A DNA stretch of 64,000 nt from Thauera sp. (GTDB taxonomy: Bacteria; Pseudomonadota; Gammaproteobacteria; Burkholderiales; Rhodocyclaceae), in contig JAFLDS010000004.1 in assembly GCA_017302295.1 (NCBI GenBank), forward strand, positions 62,001-126,000, written 5' to 3'. This document shows, one piece after another, positions 35,693 through 44,183 of this stretch. The position numbers and the translations under genes are program-made. Each line of letters opens with the position of its first letter. Within the stretch, counting starts at the first letter, position 1. The notes under the pieces were generated by a model, which worked only from the letters and a program-made list of their open reading frames with translations, made no database searches and was not told the origin of the DNA.

Positions 35693-36813
35693 AGCGCAGC
35701 CAGCACCTGCTGAATGACTTCGGTCTGCTGCTCCTCCAGCCCCAGCCAAAGAGGCAACCGTACCAGCCGGTCGGCAAGTTCCGACGTCACCTTCAGCTCG
35801 CCATGCGCGCGCCCGAGCCTTTGCCCTGCCGGCGCACTGTGAAGCGGAATGTAATGGAACACGCTATTGATCCCGACCTTGCGCAGCTTATCGATGAAGG
35901 CCGTGCGCGCATCAAGATCCGGCAGCAGCAGGTAATACATGTGCGCGTTGTGCGTGCAGTGGGCGGGGATCACGGGCCGGCGAAGCTTGCCGGCCTTTTC
36001 CGCCTCGGCGAACCACTGGTGGTAGGTGTTCCAGATGCCGAGCCTGCGGCGCGTGATGCTATCGGCCTCCTCCATCTGCGCCCACAGGAAGGCCGCGATC
36101 AATTCGCCCGGCAAATAGGACGAACCAATATCCACCCAGGTGTATTTGTCCACCTGCCCGCGGAAGAACTGTGAGCGGTTGGTGCCCTTCTCACGGATGA
36201 TCTCGGCACGCTCGGCTAACGCCGGGCCATTTACGAGCAGCGCACCGCCTTCACCGGAAATGATGTTCTTGGTCTCGTGAAAGGACATCGCCCCCATGTG
36301 GCCGATGCCGCCCAGCGGACGGCCCTTGTAGCTCGCCATCACCGCCTGCGCCGCATCCTCGATCACCAGCAGATCATGCTTGCGCGCAATGCTCATGATC
36401 GCATCCATCTCGCAACCGACGCCCGCGTAGTGCACTGGCACAATCGCTCGGGTGCGCTCGGTGATGGCCGCCTCGATCAGCGTCTCGTCGATGTTCAGCG
36501 TGTCGGGCCGGATGTCCACGAACACGGGCACCGCCCCGCGCAGTACGAAGGCATTGGCTGTCGACACGAAGGTGTACGACGGCATGATCACTTCGTCGCC
36601 CGGTTTGAGGTCCGCGAGCATGGCAGCCATCTCTAGCCCTGCGGTACATGAATGCGTTAGCAGCGCTTTGCCCGCACCGGTACGCGCCTCGAGCCAGCGC
36701 GAGCATTGCTTGGTGAAGCTGCCGTCCCCGGCCAGGTGCCCGTTGGCGTGCGCCTGGGCGATGTACCAGAGTTCTTTGCCCGTCATGTAGGGCTTGTTGA
36801 ATGGGATATTCAT
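35689..36813 (-). CDS. wecE: dTDP-4-amino-4,6-dideoxygalactose transaminase (WecE/RffA)
   Basis: 374-residue PLP aminotransferase of the DegT/DnrJ/EryC1/StrS family. Strong likeness to E. coli WecE along the whole length: PGDEVIMPSYTFVSTANAFV, IRPDTLNIDETLIEAAIT, the PLP lysine Lys182 in MSFHETKN, EKGTNRSQFFRGQVDKYTW, and AVFHYIPLHS-like NSVFHYIPLHSAPAG. WecE aminates dTDP-4-keto-6-deoxyglucose, which RmlA and RmlB (18.4-21.5 kb) can make. The product is dTDP-Fuc4N. Overlaps of 4 bases on both sides couple it to the GtrA-like and GT39-like genes. Confidence 0.92.
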   Translation of the reverse strand: MNIPFNKPYMTGKELWYIAQAHANGHLAGDGSFTKQCSRWLEARTGAGKALLTHSCTAGLEMAAMLADLKPGDEVIMPSYTFVSTANAFVLRGAVPVFVDIRPDTLNIDETLIEAAITERTRAIVPVHYAGVGCEMDAIMSIARKHDLLVIEDAAQAVMASYKGRPLGGIGHMGAMSFHETKNIISGEGGALLVNGPALAERAEIIREKGTNRSQFFRGQVDKYTWVDIGSSYLPGELIAAFLWAQMEEADSITRRRLGIWNTYHQWFAEAEKAGKLRRPVIPAHCTHNAHMYYLLLPDLDARTAFIDKLRKVGINSVFHYIPLHSAPAGQRLGRAHGELKVTSELADRLVRLPLWLGLEEQQTEVIQQVLAAL

Positions 36814-37223
36814 AGGCTGGAGCCGCTATTTGCCGGCAGAGAAGATGTCGATCGGAAAACCCAGAACTTCTGGAGCATGAAGAGCATGGCGGCCAGGGCG
36901 AGAATCATCACGCCTTGAACCAACTGATGTGCATAGCCGAGTCTGTCCACGAGAATGAAGAGCGCAGCCAAGTTGATGAAATACCCGGCCGCGTAGGCGA
37001 TGCAGTATCGAGCAAACGCCGTCCCGTGTGCGCCTGCGTGACGAAATGACCAGCGCTTGTTGAAGATGAAGGTCTGAGCAACCCCGACCGCGTACAGCAG
37101 GGTCATTGCGAGCTTGTGCTCCATGCCCGCCGCGGTGATGCCGAGGTAGAGCAGGTAGCCGACCGCATTCGAAAGGACGCCGACGATCCCGTAGCGAAAC
37201 AACTGGCCGAGCGTTGTCTTCAT
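36810..37223 (-). CDS. GtrA-like small membrane protein
   Basis: 137 residues with four helices: FRYGIVGVLSNAVGYLLYL, MTLLYAVGVAQTFIFNKRW, YCIAYAAGYFINLAALFIL and VMILALAAMLFMLQKFWVF. The NKRWSF and KFWVF elements after helices 2 and 4 are typical of the GtrA family, which is thought to flip or hold undecaprenyl-phosphate-linked sugars. With the GtrB/DPM1-like transferase at 38490-39431 and the GT-C enzyme at 34064-35692 it makes the classical three-part set: a transferase making lipid-P-sugar, a flippase and a periplasmic transferase. Coupled by ATGA overlaps on both sides. Confidence 0.9.
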   Translation of the reverse strand: MKTTLGQLFRYGIVGVLSNAVGYLLYLGITAAGMEHKLAMTLLYAVGVAQTFIFNKRWSFRHAGAHGTAFARYCIAYAAGYFINLAALFILVDRLGYAHQLVQGVMILALAAMLFMLQKFWVFRSTSSLPANSGSSL

Positions 37224-37927
37224 GAGGCGAGCGGCCCTTCGCGCCAGCCCCAGATGTACCAGGGCGCATCGGGCCCCACATTGAAAAGCAGGTCCATGAT
37301 CGACACACCATGCTCGAACGGCAGGAAACGCTGCGGGTACGCAGGGTAGCCGCTGTAGTCCTTCCAGATCAGCGCCACCCCTGCGTCTTCAAAGCGTTGC
37401 GGCTCGATGTAGCTCTTTGCCGCCGGCCCGGAAATGTAGCGCTCTGTCCCGACCTGCGTGATGAGTTCAAGCAGCCGGTCCTGCTTCTGCCCCGACAAGG
37501 CGAACTCGCGCGAGTCGCGGAACACAGTGCCGATTCCGAGAAACTTGGTGGCAATGTGCCTGATCAGGTATTGATTCATCTCAGAGAGATTGGTCCACGG
37601 CCGATCGAGATAGAAGTGCTCGAAAAACTCGCGGTAACGCTCGAAGTGAGGACAGCTCCGATAGTTCTGCTGCAAAGTCTTCCAGTGCTTCTGCTGCCAG
37701 CTCGCGTCCTTCAGTTCGACCTCGCAGATCAAGCGGTTCGTATCCGACCCCGCCGGAATCGTGATCCACTCGGCACCCGCCGAAGCCTTGATCTTGTTGC
37801 GGTTGCGCCAGTCGTTCTTCGTGTACTGCAGATCATCGTAGAAGATGAACAGATCGGCATCGTGGATCAGGTCGAAATAGCCCTTCCAGGGGATGTAGTT
37901 GGACTGAAGTACGACAACGGACCTCAT
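37220..37927 (-). CDS. WbqC-family protein
   Basis: 235-residue soluble protein. VVVLQSNYIPWKGYFDLIHD, FIFYDDLQYTKNDWRNRNKI and ITIPAGSDTNRLICEVEL are the usual signatures of the WbqC-like family, found in O-antigen and other glycan loci. The biochemical role is not settled; the conserved YxPWxGYFxLI...NRN pattern suggests a nucleotide- or acyl-handling enzyme linked to amino-sugar modification. Here it lies between the aminotransferase side of the operon and a NeuD-like acyltransferase, which supports a part in N-acylation of the 4-amino sugar (inference). Coupled by 4-base overlaps. Confidence 0.88.
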   Translation of the reverse strand: MRSVVVLQSNYIPWKGYFDLIHDADLFIFYDDLQYTKNDWRNRNKIKASAGAEWITIPAGSDTNRLICEVELKDASWQQKHWKTLQQNYRSCPHFERYREFFEHFYLDRPWTNLSEMNQYLIRHIATKFLGIGTVFRDSREFALSGQKQDRLLELITQVGTERYISGPAAKSYIEPQRFEDAGVALIWKDYSGYPAYPQRFLPFEHGVSIMDLLFNVGPDAPWYIWGWREGPLAS

Positions 37928-38490
37928 CGCCGATTGCCTTTATAGGAGGAGTTCATCTTGATGAAGCTGGCGGGCGGCACAACCACGTGATCGGCAATCG
38001 CAGAGGCCGCACCGATGAAGCTGTCTCGGCCAATCACGGCCGATCCGCATATCGTCGCGTTCGGTGAGATGAAGGAGTTTTCACCGACAATCACGTCATG
38101 ATTGATGCAAGCGCCCGGCCACACCACGGTCAACTCGCCCAACTGCGCACGCACATCGACGACCGCGCCCGCCATGACCATGGCGCCCTCACCCACGACG
38201 GCGCTGTCCGCGACATAGGCCCGCGGATGCCGCAGTGCGGGCGCACGATAGCCAGCGGCCCGAATGCGCTCCCAGGCCGCCCAGCGCGCGGGAATGTTCG
38301 AGTAGCCGATGGCGACCGCGAATCCATAATCCGAAGCGGGAAAGTCTCTCGTGACCGCATCGAAAGTGCCGACAATTCCCGCGCCCCCGCTGAAATCATC
38401 GACCATCCCGATCACGGCATGCCCGCAATGCTGAGCAAGCTCGGCAACCGTAGCCGCAAACTCCTTGGAACCGTAGATCAATAGCCGCAT
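37924..38490 (-). CDS. NeuD/PglD-like sugar O/N-acyltransferase
   Basis: 188 residues: an N-terminal Rossmann-like half (LLIYGSKEFAATVAELAQHC, with VAIGYSNIPARWAAWERI) and a C-terminal left-handed beta-helix of hexapeptide repeats (ADSAVVGEGAMVMAGAVVDV, then SFISPNATICGSAVIG). This is the NeuD/PglD layout; PglD acetylates a UDP-4-amino sugar. It is a good candidate to acylate the WecE product. I set the start at ATG 38490, which overlaps the preceding stop by one base (TGATG); the open frame goes on upstream inside the GT2 gene but without support. Confidence 0.87.
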   Translation of the reverse strand: MRLLIYGSKEFAATVAELAQHCGHAVIGMVDDFSGGAGIVGTFDAVTRDFPASDYGFAVAIGYSNIPARWAAWERIRAAGYRAPALRHPRAYVADSAVVGEGAMVMAGAVVDVRAQLGELTVVWPGACINHDVIVGENSFISPNATICGSAVIGRDSFIGAASAIADHVVVPPASFIKMNSSYKGNRR

Positions 38491-39431
38491 CAGTGCGTAC
38501 CTTCCATGGCACGCTCGGTCGTACGTCCGACGAGGAAAAGCGGCTTTCTTGAACTCTTGAAATTCATGCGCCCCAGGTATTCGCCGAAGATCCCGAGCAC
38601 CAATAGCTGAACGCCGCCAAACAGCAGGATGCCAGCCATGATCGACGCGAAACCCGAGACCGAGATTCCGCCGAGCAGGAAGCGCAGGACAATGACTGCG
38701 AGCCAACTCATCCCGAGGAGGAAGGTCAGCAAGCCAATCCACGACGCCATTCGTAGCGGCAGGTCGGAGAAAGTCACGAAGATATTTACCGTGTGCGTGA
38801 TGAGCTTTTTCAGCGTGTAGTTGCTCGTGCCGTTCGCTCGCACACCGTGTGGCACCTCGACCGATGCGTAGCGGTTGGTCAGCCACGACAGGTAGCCATC
38901 GACGAACGGGAACGGCGAGTCGAAGCGCTGAAGCTCGCGAGCGATGTCACCGCGGATCACGCGGAAACTGGTGTAGGTGTAGTTGAGCGACGGAATGGCC
39001 TTGTTGAAGAGCCAGCGCGCGGTGGCGGACGTGATGTTGCGCCAGGCCTTGTGGCTGCGCTGCGGGTAAACGCCGTAAACGAGGTCGTGCCCTTCGAGCG
39101 CCTTGCGGTAAAGATCGGGCAGCGACTCGGGGGCCTGCTCGAGATCGTCGTCGAGCGTGGCGATCCACTCGCCTTTTGCCTGAGAAAAGCCGCAGATCGT
39201 GGCCGCATGCTGGCCGAAATTGCGACTGAGCTGGATGCCGCGGACGCGCTTGTCGCGCGCCGCGATCTGGTTGATCACGCGCCAGGAGTCGTCTCCGCCG
39301 CAGTCTTCGACGAGGATGATCTCGAAGCTGGATTCGACTGGCTCGACAGCCGCGACGATGCGCCTGTGAAGTTCGGGGAGCGTTGCCTGGGAACGGTAAA
39401 CGGGAATGACGATGGACAGACTTACGGACAA
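38490..39431 (-). CDS. Polyprenyl-phosphate glycosyltransferase (GtrB/DPM1-like, GT2)
   Basis: 313 residues. GT2 catalytic domain with LSIVIPVYRSQATLPELHRR, EIILVEDCGGDDSW, and IATLDDDLEQAPESLPDLY, then two C-terminal transmembrane helices (WIGLLTFLLGMSWLAVIVL and FASIMAGILLFGGVQLLVLG). That form is typical of enzymes that transfer a sugar to undecaprenyl phosphate. It forms a logical set with the GtrA-like protein and the GT39-like transferase of the same operon. First member of a six-gene run in which each start overlaps the previous stop by 1-4 bases. Confidence 0.91.
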   Translation of the reverse strand: MSVSLSIVIPVYRSQATLPELHRRIVAAVEPVESSFEIILVEDCGGDDSWRVINQIAARDKRVRGIQLSRNFGQHAATICGFSQAKGEWIATLDDDLEQAPESLPDLYRKALEGHDLVYGVYPQRSHKAWRNITSATARWLFNKAIPSLNYTYTSFRVIRGDIARELQRFDSPFPFVDGYLSWLTNRYASVEVPHGVRANGTSNYTLKKLITHTVNIFVTFSDLPLRMASWIGLLTFLLGMSWLAVIVLRFLLGGISVSGFASIMAGILLFGGVQLLVLGIFGEYLGRMNFKSSRKPLFLVGRTTERAMEGTH

Positions 39432-39447
39432 GGGGACACCTTATTAA

Positions 39448-40278
39448 CTATTGCTTCGGCTGCTCGCCGAACGATTCACGCCACTTCTTTTGGATTTCTT
39501 CCGGTGGGCAGAAGCGGCAGCCCCGCTCGGACACGACTTCAGGCTCAGAGGCAGATCCGGACGTTGGCACTGCAGCCCCCCCCGCGGGCCCAGCAACCGG
39601 CTCGGGAGACTGCGTATCGGTCGCTTTGGAAGGCGGAGACTCAAGCTTAGGCTTCACCTCCGGAACCACGTTGGCGGCCGGCTCGGGGAATGGTTTCTTG
39701 CCACCCGCGCTGAGATAAGCCTCCTGCAGCGGTTTCGAACCAGGGAACTGACGTAGCCCCGCAGTCGCAACCTCGAGCGCAGTGCTCGTGTTCCCAAGCT
39801 CTCGATACGCCGTGATCAACGGCATGTATGCCGGCTGATAGGCCGGGTTGAAGGCGATCGCCTGCGAATACTGGCTAATCGCCTCGGCCTTCTGCTTCAA
39901 CATGAGGAGCGCACTGGCCATTTCCACGTGGATCTGGGGGCGCATCCAGAAAGTCTTTTCGCCATGTTCGAGCACATAAGCATAGTTGGCTACGATCTCG
40001 CGCAGCATGTGCTCGCGCTCCTGTGGCGTACTCACCAAGCGCAGCCGATTCTTCATGAAGTTTGCAGCGATGCAATAGTGATGAATATGCAGAAAGTTGC
40101 TTTCACCGATATTTCCCGAAAGCGCTACTTTCTCGGCTTTGGACAACCCCTCCTTGATGCGGGCCTTGCAGAAAGGAGGAAGCGTCGCGAGTTCCACGTC
40201 TGTAGGGCTGTAAGGTAGAGCCGCATTTGCTCCTGCGCCCATGCTCAACAGAACACAAGCAATGATGTACTTTCTCAT
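39448..40278 (-). CDS. Secreted TPR protein with C-terminal CxxC
   Basis: 276 residues. Signal peptide RKYIIACVLLSMGAGANA with a likely cut before ALPYS. The mature part has helical TPR-like repeats (about residues 95-190: QIHVEMASALLMLKQKAEA, AFNPAYQPAYMPLITAYREL), then a Pro/Glu/Ser linker and a C-terminal GCRFCPPEEIQKKW with a CxxC. The family is not known to me. It may be a periplasmic scaffold for the polysaccharide machine; the CxxC could bind metal or form a disulfide. It lies 16 bases before the GT2 gene and 10 bases after the GT4 gene. Confidence 0.78.
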   Translation of the reverse strand: MRKYIIACVLLSMGAGANAALPYSPTDVELATLPPFCKARIKEGLSKAEKVALSGNIGESNFLHIHHYCIAANFMKNRLRLVSTPQEREHMLREIVANYAYVLEHGEKTFWMRPQIHVEMASALLMLKQKAEAISQYSQAIAFNPAYQPAYMPLITAYRELGNTSTALEVATAGLRQFPGSKPLQEAYLSAGGKKPFPEPAANVVPEVKPKLESPPSKATDTQSPEPVAGPAGGAAVPTSGSASEPEVVSERGCRFCPPEEIQKKWRESFGEQPKQ

Positions 40279-40288
40279 CGACTTCTCC

Positions 40289-41443
40289 TTACATTTCGCG
40301 ACTGGTGGCCAGCGCGCTTGTCTTGCGCGAGACGGCGCTCCAGCTCAAGTTTGCGATCACTCTGGCAAGACCCGCATCACCTAGCGCCTTGCACCTATGC
40401 GAATCAAGCAGTAAGTCCGTCAAAGCCTGCGCAAGCTCTTCAAGTGAATCGCCATTCACGCGCAAACCGGTCACATTTTCAAGCACTGCAGAGCCTGTTC
40501 CGCCGGCGCGCCCAGCAATCGCAGTTTTTCCGCATGCCGCTGCCTCAAGAAATACGATTCCGAAACCTTCGGTATCACCCGCGATGTCACGATTGGCCAG
40601 CGCGAAGAGATCACATGCGTTATACCACCGAGGCAGATCCTCCATCGGAACGTGGCCAAGAAAGTTCACACGATCGCAGACCCCAGTCTGCTCCGCCAGC
40701 GCCTTCAGGTAGGCGTCATCCTCGCCAATGCCAATGATCGCATAGTGCACGTCCACGCCAGCCTGCAACAGTTCGGGCAAACAGCGGATCACCGAGTCGA
40801 ATCCCTTGCGACGGCTCAAACGTCCGACGGAAAGAATGAGCTTTGCTTCCGGACCCAGCCCCAGGCCCGCCCGCAAATCCTCGTACGGCAGACCGGGGCG
40901 GAAGCGGTCGATGTCTACGCCGGGATGGATGATCTCGATGTGCTTCGGCTTCACGCCCATGCTGATGAGTGTTTCGCGGGTGAAGTCGCTATTGGCGATC
41001 ACTCGATTCGCATGCCTCAGCGCGAAACACATCGCCTTGTATTTGTTGCCCTTGCCCCAACCGGTCAGTTCCTCCCCGTGCGCGTAGATCACCACCGGAC
41101 GCCCCGTGAGCCGCGCCACCAACCATGCCACCAGCCCTTCAGGCAGGGCTCGGCCAGCGTGTATCGCATCGAACCGGTTCGTCATTGCGAGCCAAAGCGA
41201 CTTGCCGAAAAACTTCAGGTACATGCCAAGCGACTCGGGCCGTAGCCAGGGGACTCGGCGCAGATTGAGGCGATGTACGCTGTTGGGGTGTCCGACATCG
41301 TACTCTCGGGCCCCGGGGACATCGGCCGTGACGATGTGAATCTCCTTGCCGCCGAGGCGACGGTAGACCTCATCGAACCAGACTGCGGTGCCGCCCTTCG
41401 TCGGGAGAAAGAGTTCCGTCAGGACCAAATATCGAGTGTGCAT
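40289..41443 (-). CDS. Glycosyltransferase family 4
   Basis: 384-residue GT-B enzyme. N-terminal acceptor half: RYLVLTELFLPTKGGTAVWF and HAGRALPEGLVAWL. C-terminal donor half: LILSVGRLSRRKGFDSVIRC and the E-x7-E motif region GFGIVFLEAAACGKTAIAG. The opening with the LTELFLPTKGGT glycine loop is characteristic of PimB/PglA-type enzymes. It would use a nucleotide sugar on the cytoplasmic side. Gene context is a minus-strand run of cassette genes. Confidence 0.93.
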   Translation of the reverse strand: MHTRYLVLTELFLPTKGGTAVWFDEVYRRLGGKEIHIVTADVPGAREYDVGHPNSVHRLNLRRVPWLRPESLGMYLKFFGKSLWLAMTNRFDAIHAGRALPEGLVAWLVARLTGRPVVIYAHGEELTGWGKGNKYKAMCFALRHANRVIANSDFTRETLISMGVKPKHIEIIHPGVDIDRFRPGLPYEDLRAGLGLGPEAKLILSVGRLSRRKGFDSVIRCLPELLQAGVDVHYAIIGIGEDDAYLKALAEQTGVCDRVNFLGHVPMEDLPRWYNACDLFALANRDIAGDTEGFGIVFLEAAACGKTAIAGRAGGTGSAVLENVTGLRVNGDSLEELAQALTDLLLDSHRCKALGDAGLARVIANLSWSAVSRKTSALATSREM

Positions 41444-41474
41444 TGCGTATTCCTGTTAAGCGGCCGCGATCCTA

Positions 41475-42722
41475 TCACCGCGAGTTCGCCTGCGGCCGGC
41501 CAGGCACCAGCCTGTCCAAGACGCGGGTGGCCAGCATGAGCACCCACCGGAGCCCGCTGAACTTCAGCGGACGGAGCAGTGCAGCGTCGGCCTGCAGCCT
41601 GTGCAGAAAGGTGCCGAATCGGCGGCGGATGCTTCGCTCGCGGATCTTCGAAGACGGGTCAGACAGATAAGCGGCCAAGGCCTCGGTGGACATGAACCGG
41701 ACATCTGGGTGTCGCTCGAGCACGCCTCGAAGGGCACGCTCCAGTTCGTGATGGGCAAGGGCGGCAAGCTCACGCGAGGCGATAAAGCTCTCGCGATGCG
41801 TTTCCAAGAGGGTCGGTCTGCCAAGGCAGGTCTTGCGCTCCACCGCAGCCCATACCTGTTCGGCCTTGTGGCCCCGAATGGGCTCGAAGTAGTCATCGCG
41901 CACGACCAGCACTGCACCGCTCGCCGCACGCTCGCCGTTGCGGAAGGTGCGCGTCGGCGGCAGCAGACCGCCGGTCGCGCTGCGCCCTTCGAAGCGTCGC
42001 CCCGGTGTGACGATGCAATACACACCGGCCGCCACCCAAGCACGCTCGACGTCGTCGTTCCAGACGAAGGTGTTGGGGACCGCCACGCGTGGAACGCTTC
42101 CGAAAACCGCCGCGAGTAAACCCGCCTCCTCGCGCACGGCGGCCTCGACATCGGCGGAGGCTAGCGCCGCACTCGGCAACCGGGATGCATCCGTCCAACG
42201 ACTCTGCAATGGTGACGGCAGACTCTCGCTGCGCGCACGCGGGTCAGCCAGCCAGGCCTGCAGACTGGCGTCTTCGCGCACGCGTGCCATCAGGGCTGCC
42301 GGCCAGAGATGCTCCAGGCCATGCCACTGCAGGGCAAACACCCCCGCCTTGCAGCCCGCCCGCATCGCATCGACGATAGCGGCAAACCTCGGCTCGAGCA
42401 GGGTTTGCCGATGGTAGGTCGCCAATCCCGAGGCCAGAATTCGCGCACCATCAGGATGACCGCTCACGACCCCAAGCGTCATGACGGCCGGATGACCGGT
42501 TGCATCGCGAATCCTGGCAAGCGTGTCGGCGATTCGATTGAGCTCCTCCGCGTCGCTCTCAGGGCCCACGCCCCAGTCGTCGCTCTCCACGATCACTACA
42601 GGACACGCCAACGTCGGTTCGCGCCAGATCGCCACGATGAACATGGCATGCCAGGCAAACAGGATCACAATGATCGCAAGCCATGCGCTAAGAACGAGCA
42701 AGCAAATGGAAAGCATCAGCAA
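41475..42722 (-). CDS. Membrane-anchored deacetylase/glycosidase-like protein of unknown function
   Basis: 415 residues. An N-terminal helix (LSICLLVLSAWLAIIVILFA) anchors it to the membrane. The next part opens with PVVIVESDDWGVGPESDAEE, and HGLEHLWP and PNTFVWNDDVERAW follow. The V-x-S/D-D-D-W-G pattern and a later His-rich loop are what one sees in the polysaccharide deacetylase / glycoside hydrolase (beta/alpha)-barrel superfamily, but the NodB motifs are not complete, so the exact class stays open. A C-terminal basic helical tail is present. It may act on the nascent chain at the outer face of the membrane. Confidence 0.6.
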   Translation of the reverse strand: MLMLSICLLVLSAWLAIIVILFAWHAMFIVAIWREPTLACPVVIVESDDWGVGPESDAEELNRIADTLARIRDATGHPAVMTLGVVSGHPDGARILASGLATYHRQTLLEPRFAAIVDAMRAGCKAGVFALQWHGLEHLWPAALMARVREDASLQAWLADPRARSESLPSPLQSRWTDASRLPSAALASADVEAAVREEAGLLAAVFGSVPRVAVPNTFVWNDDVERAWVAAGVYCIVTPGRRFEGRSATGGLLPPTRTFRNGERAASGAVLVVRDDYFEPIRGHKAEQVWAAVERKTCLGRPTLLETHRESFIASRELAALAHHELERALRGVLERHPDVRFMSTEALAAYLSDPSSKIRERSIRRRFGTFLHRLQADAALLRPLKFSGLRWVLMLATRVLDRLVPGRPQANSR

Positions 42723-42743
42723 GTACGCGGCTCAGACACAATT

Positions 42744-44183
42744 CTAGAAGTCGAAATAGATGAACTTTGCGGTCGGGCCGCCGAACACCACCAGGGCGAT
42801 GACGAGCGAGGCATAAGCCAGCCCGCGCATCGGAAACGGCACCCTCCACCACCAAGCGATGCCCTTGCGCTGGAAGATTCCAACGATCTTCGGCTCTACC
42901 AGAATCAGTCCCACGGTGGCCAGTACGCCGACGACTTCGTAGAGGCGCAACGGCACGAGCGGAACGCTCGGCGTCGCCAAGCCAAGCATTGCACCGCAGA
43001 TCTGCCACGCCTCTGCAAAATTTGGCGCCCTGAAGAACACCCAGGTGAAATGGACCGCTACGAACGTAAAGGGCCATCCGAGCCAGGCCAAGAAACGGGC
43101 GACTCGAGCCCCCTCCCCCAAGCCAAGCGCACGCAAACCCTCGTTGAGCAGCCGATGCAGGACGAGCAGCGCGCCATGCAGGAAGCCCCAGAAAACGAAC
43201 GTCCAGTTGGCGCCATGCCACAGCCCCCCGAGCAGCATGGTGAGGAACAGGTTGCGGTAGGTCGCAAAAGGTCCTCCACGATTGCCGCCCAACGAGATGT
43301 AGAGGTAGTCGCGCAGCCAGCGCGACAGCGACATGTGCCAACGATGCCAGAACTCGGCGGGGTTTCGACTGATGTACGGAAACTGGAAGTTCAGCGGCAG
43401 TTCCACCCCGAACATTCGCGCAAGGCCGAGGGCCATCTCGCTGTAGCCGGAGAAATCGAGGTAGATCTCCATGCCGAATGCCAGCGTCGCAACCCACGCC
43501 CGCACGAAGTCGAGCCCCTCCGGATGCGCGTACATCTGGTCGACCAAGGGGGCGAGGTTATCGGCAAGCAGGGTCTTCTTGATCAGCCCGCCGGCAAAGA
43601 TGAATGCGCCGATCTTGATGTTGCGCCAAGTGACCGGCTGCAGGGCCTCGAGCTGGGCAACGAGTTCATGCACGCGGACAATCGGACCTGCGATGAGTTG
43701 CGGGAAGAACGTGACGAACAGGCACCAGTGCCTGTAGCTGATGCGTTTGGTGCACTCGCCGCGATAGACGTCGATCATGGCGCTGAGCATGTGGAACGTG
43801 TAGAAGCTGATGCCCAGGGGCAGTACCCAGTCGATCCAGCCTGGTTTCACAACGGCAACGTCCGCGCCGGACATCCGCGCGAGCCAGAGATAGGACTCGA
43901 TGATGAGCGCAAGGTACTTGAAGCACGCCAATGCGGTGAGGTTGGCGACGATGGCGCTGATCATCAGTGCTCGCGATCGTGTCGCCAGCATGGCGCGGTA
44001 GACCCACCAGTTGGCAGTGACCGAGATCGCCAGCAGGATCAGGTACGCCGGCTTCCAGGACGCGTAGAAGAGGATGCTGGCGGCCAGCAGGATCGCCGCG
44101 CGCTGGCCGGGCGTACGCGCCAGCATATAGACGGCCATGACGGCCGCGAAAAAGATGAAGAATGTCGCGCTACTGAAGATCAT
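42744..44183 (-). CDS. MBOAT-family membrane-bound O-acyltransferase, copy 2
   Basis: 479-residue polytopic membrane protein. Signatures: LPLGISFYTFHMLSAMIDVY, FFPQLIAGPIVRVHEL, FWHRWHMSLSRWLRDYLYI with the first His, and GGLWHGANWTFVFWGFLHG with the catalytic His. It is clearly diverged from copy 1 (23723-25282), so it is not a recent duplication. It overlaps the SGNH-like gene upstream by 4 bases. The pair would add a second kind of acyl group, or act at a second sugar position. Confidence 0.94.
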   Translation of the reverse strand: MIFSSATFFIFFAAVMAVYMLARTPGQRAAILLAASILFYASWKPAYLILLAISVTANWWVYRAMLATRSRALMISAIVANLTALACFKYLALIIESYLWLARMSGADVAVVKPGWIDWVLPLGISFYTFHMLSAMIDVYRGECTKRISYRHWCLFVTFFPQLIAGPIVRVHELVAQLEALQPVTWRNIKIGAFIFAGGLIKKTLLADNLAPLVDQMYAHPEGLDFVRAWVATLAFGMEIYLDFSGYSEMALGLARMFGVELPLNFQFPYISRNPAEFWHRWHMSLSRWLRDYLYISLGGNRGGPFATYRNLFLTMLLGGLWHGANWTFVFWGFLHGALLVLHRLLNEGLRALGLGEGARVARFLAWLGWPFTFVAVHFTWVFFRAPNFAEAWQICGAMLGLATPSVPLVPLRLYEVVGVLATVGLILVEPKIVGIFQRKGIAWWWRVPFPMRGLAYASLVIALVVFGGPTAKFIYFDF

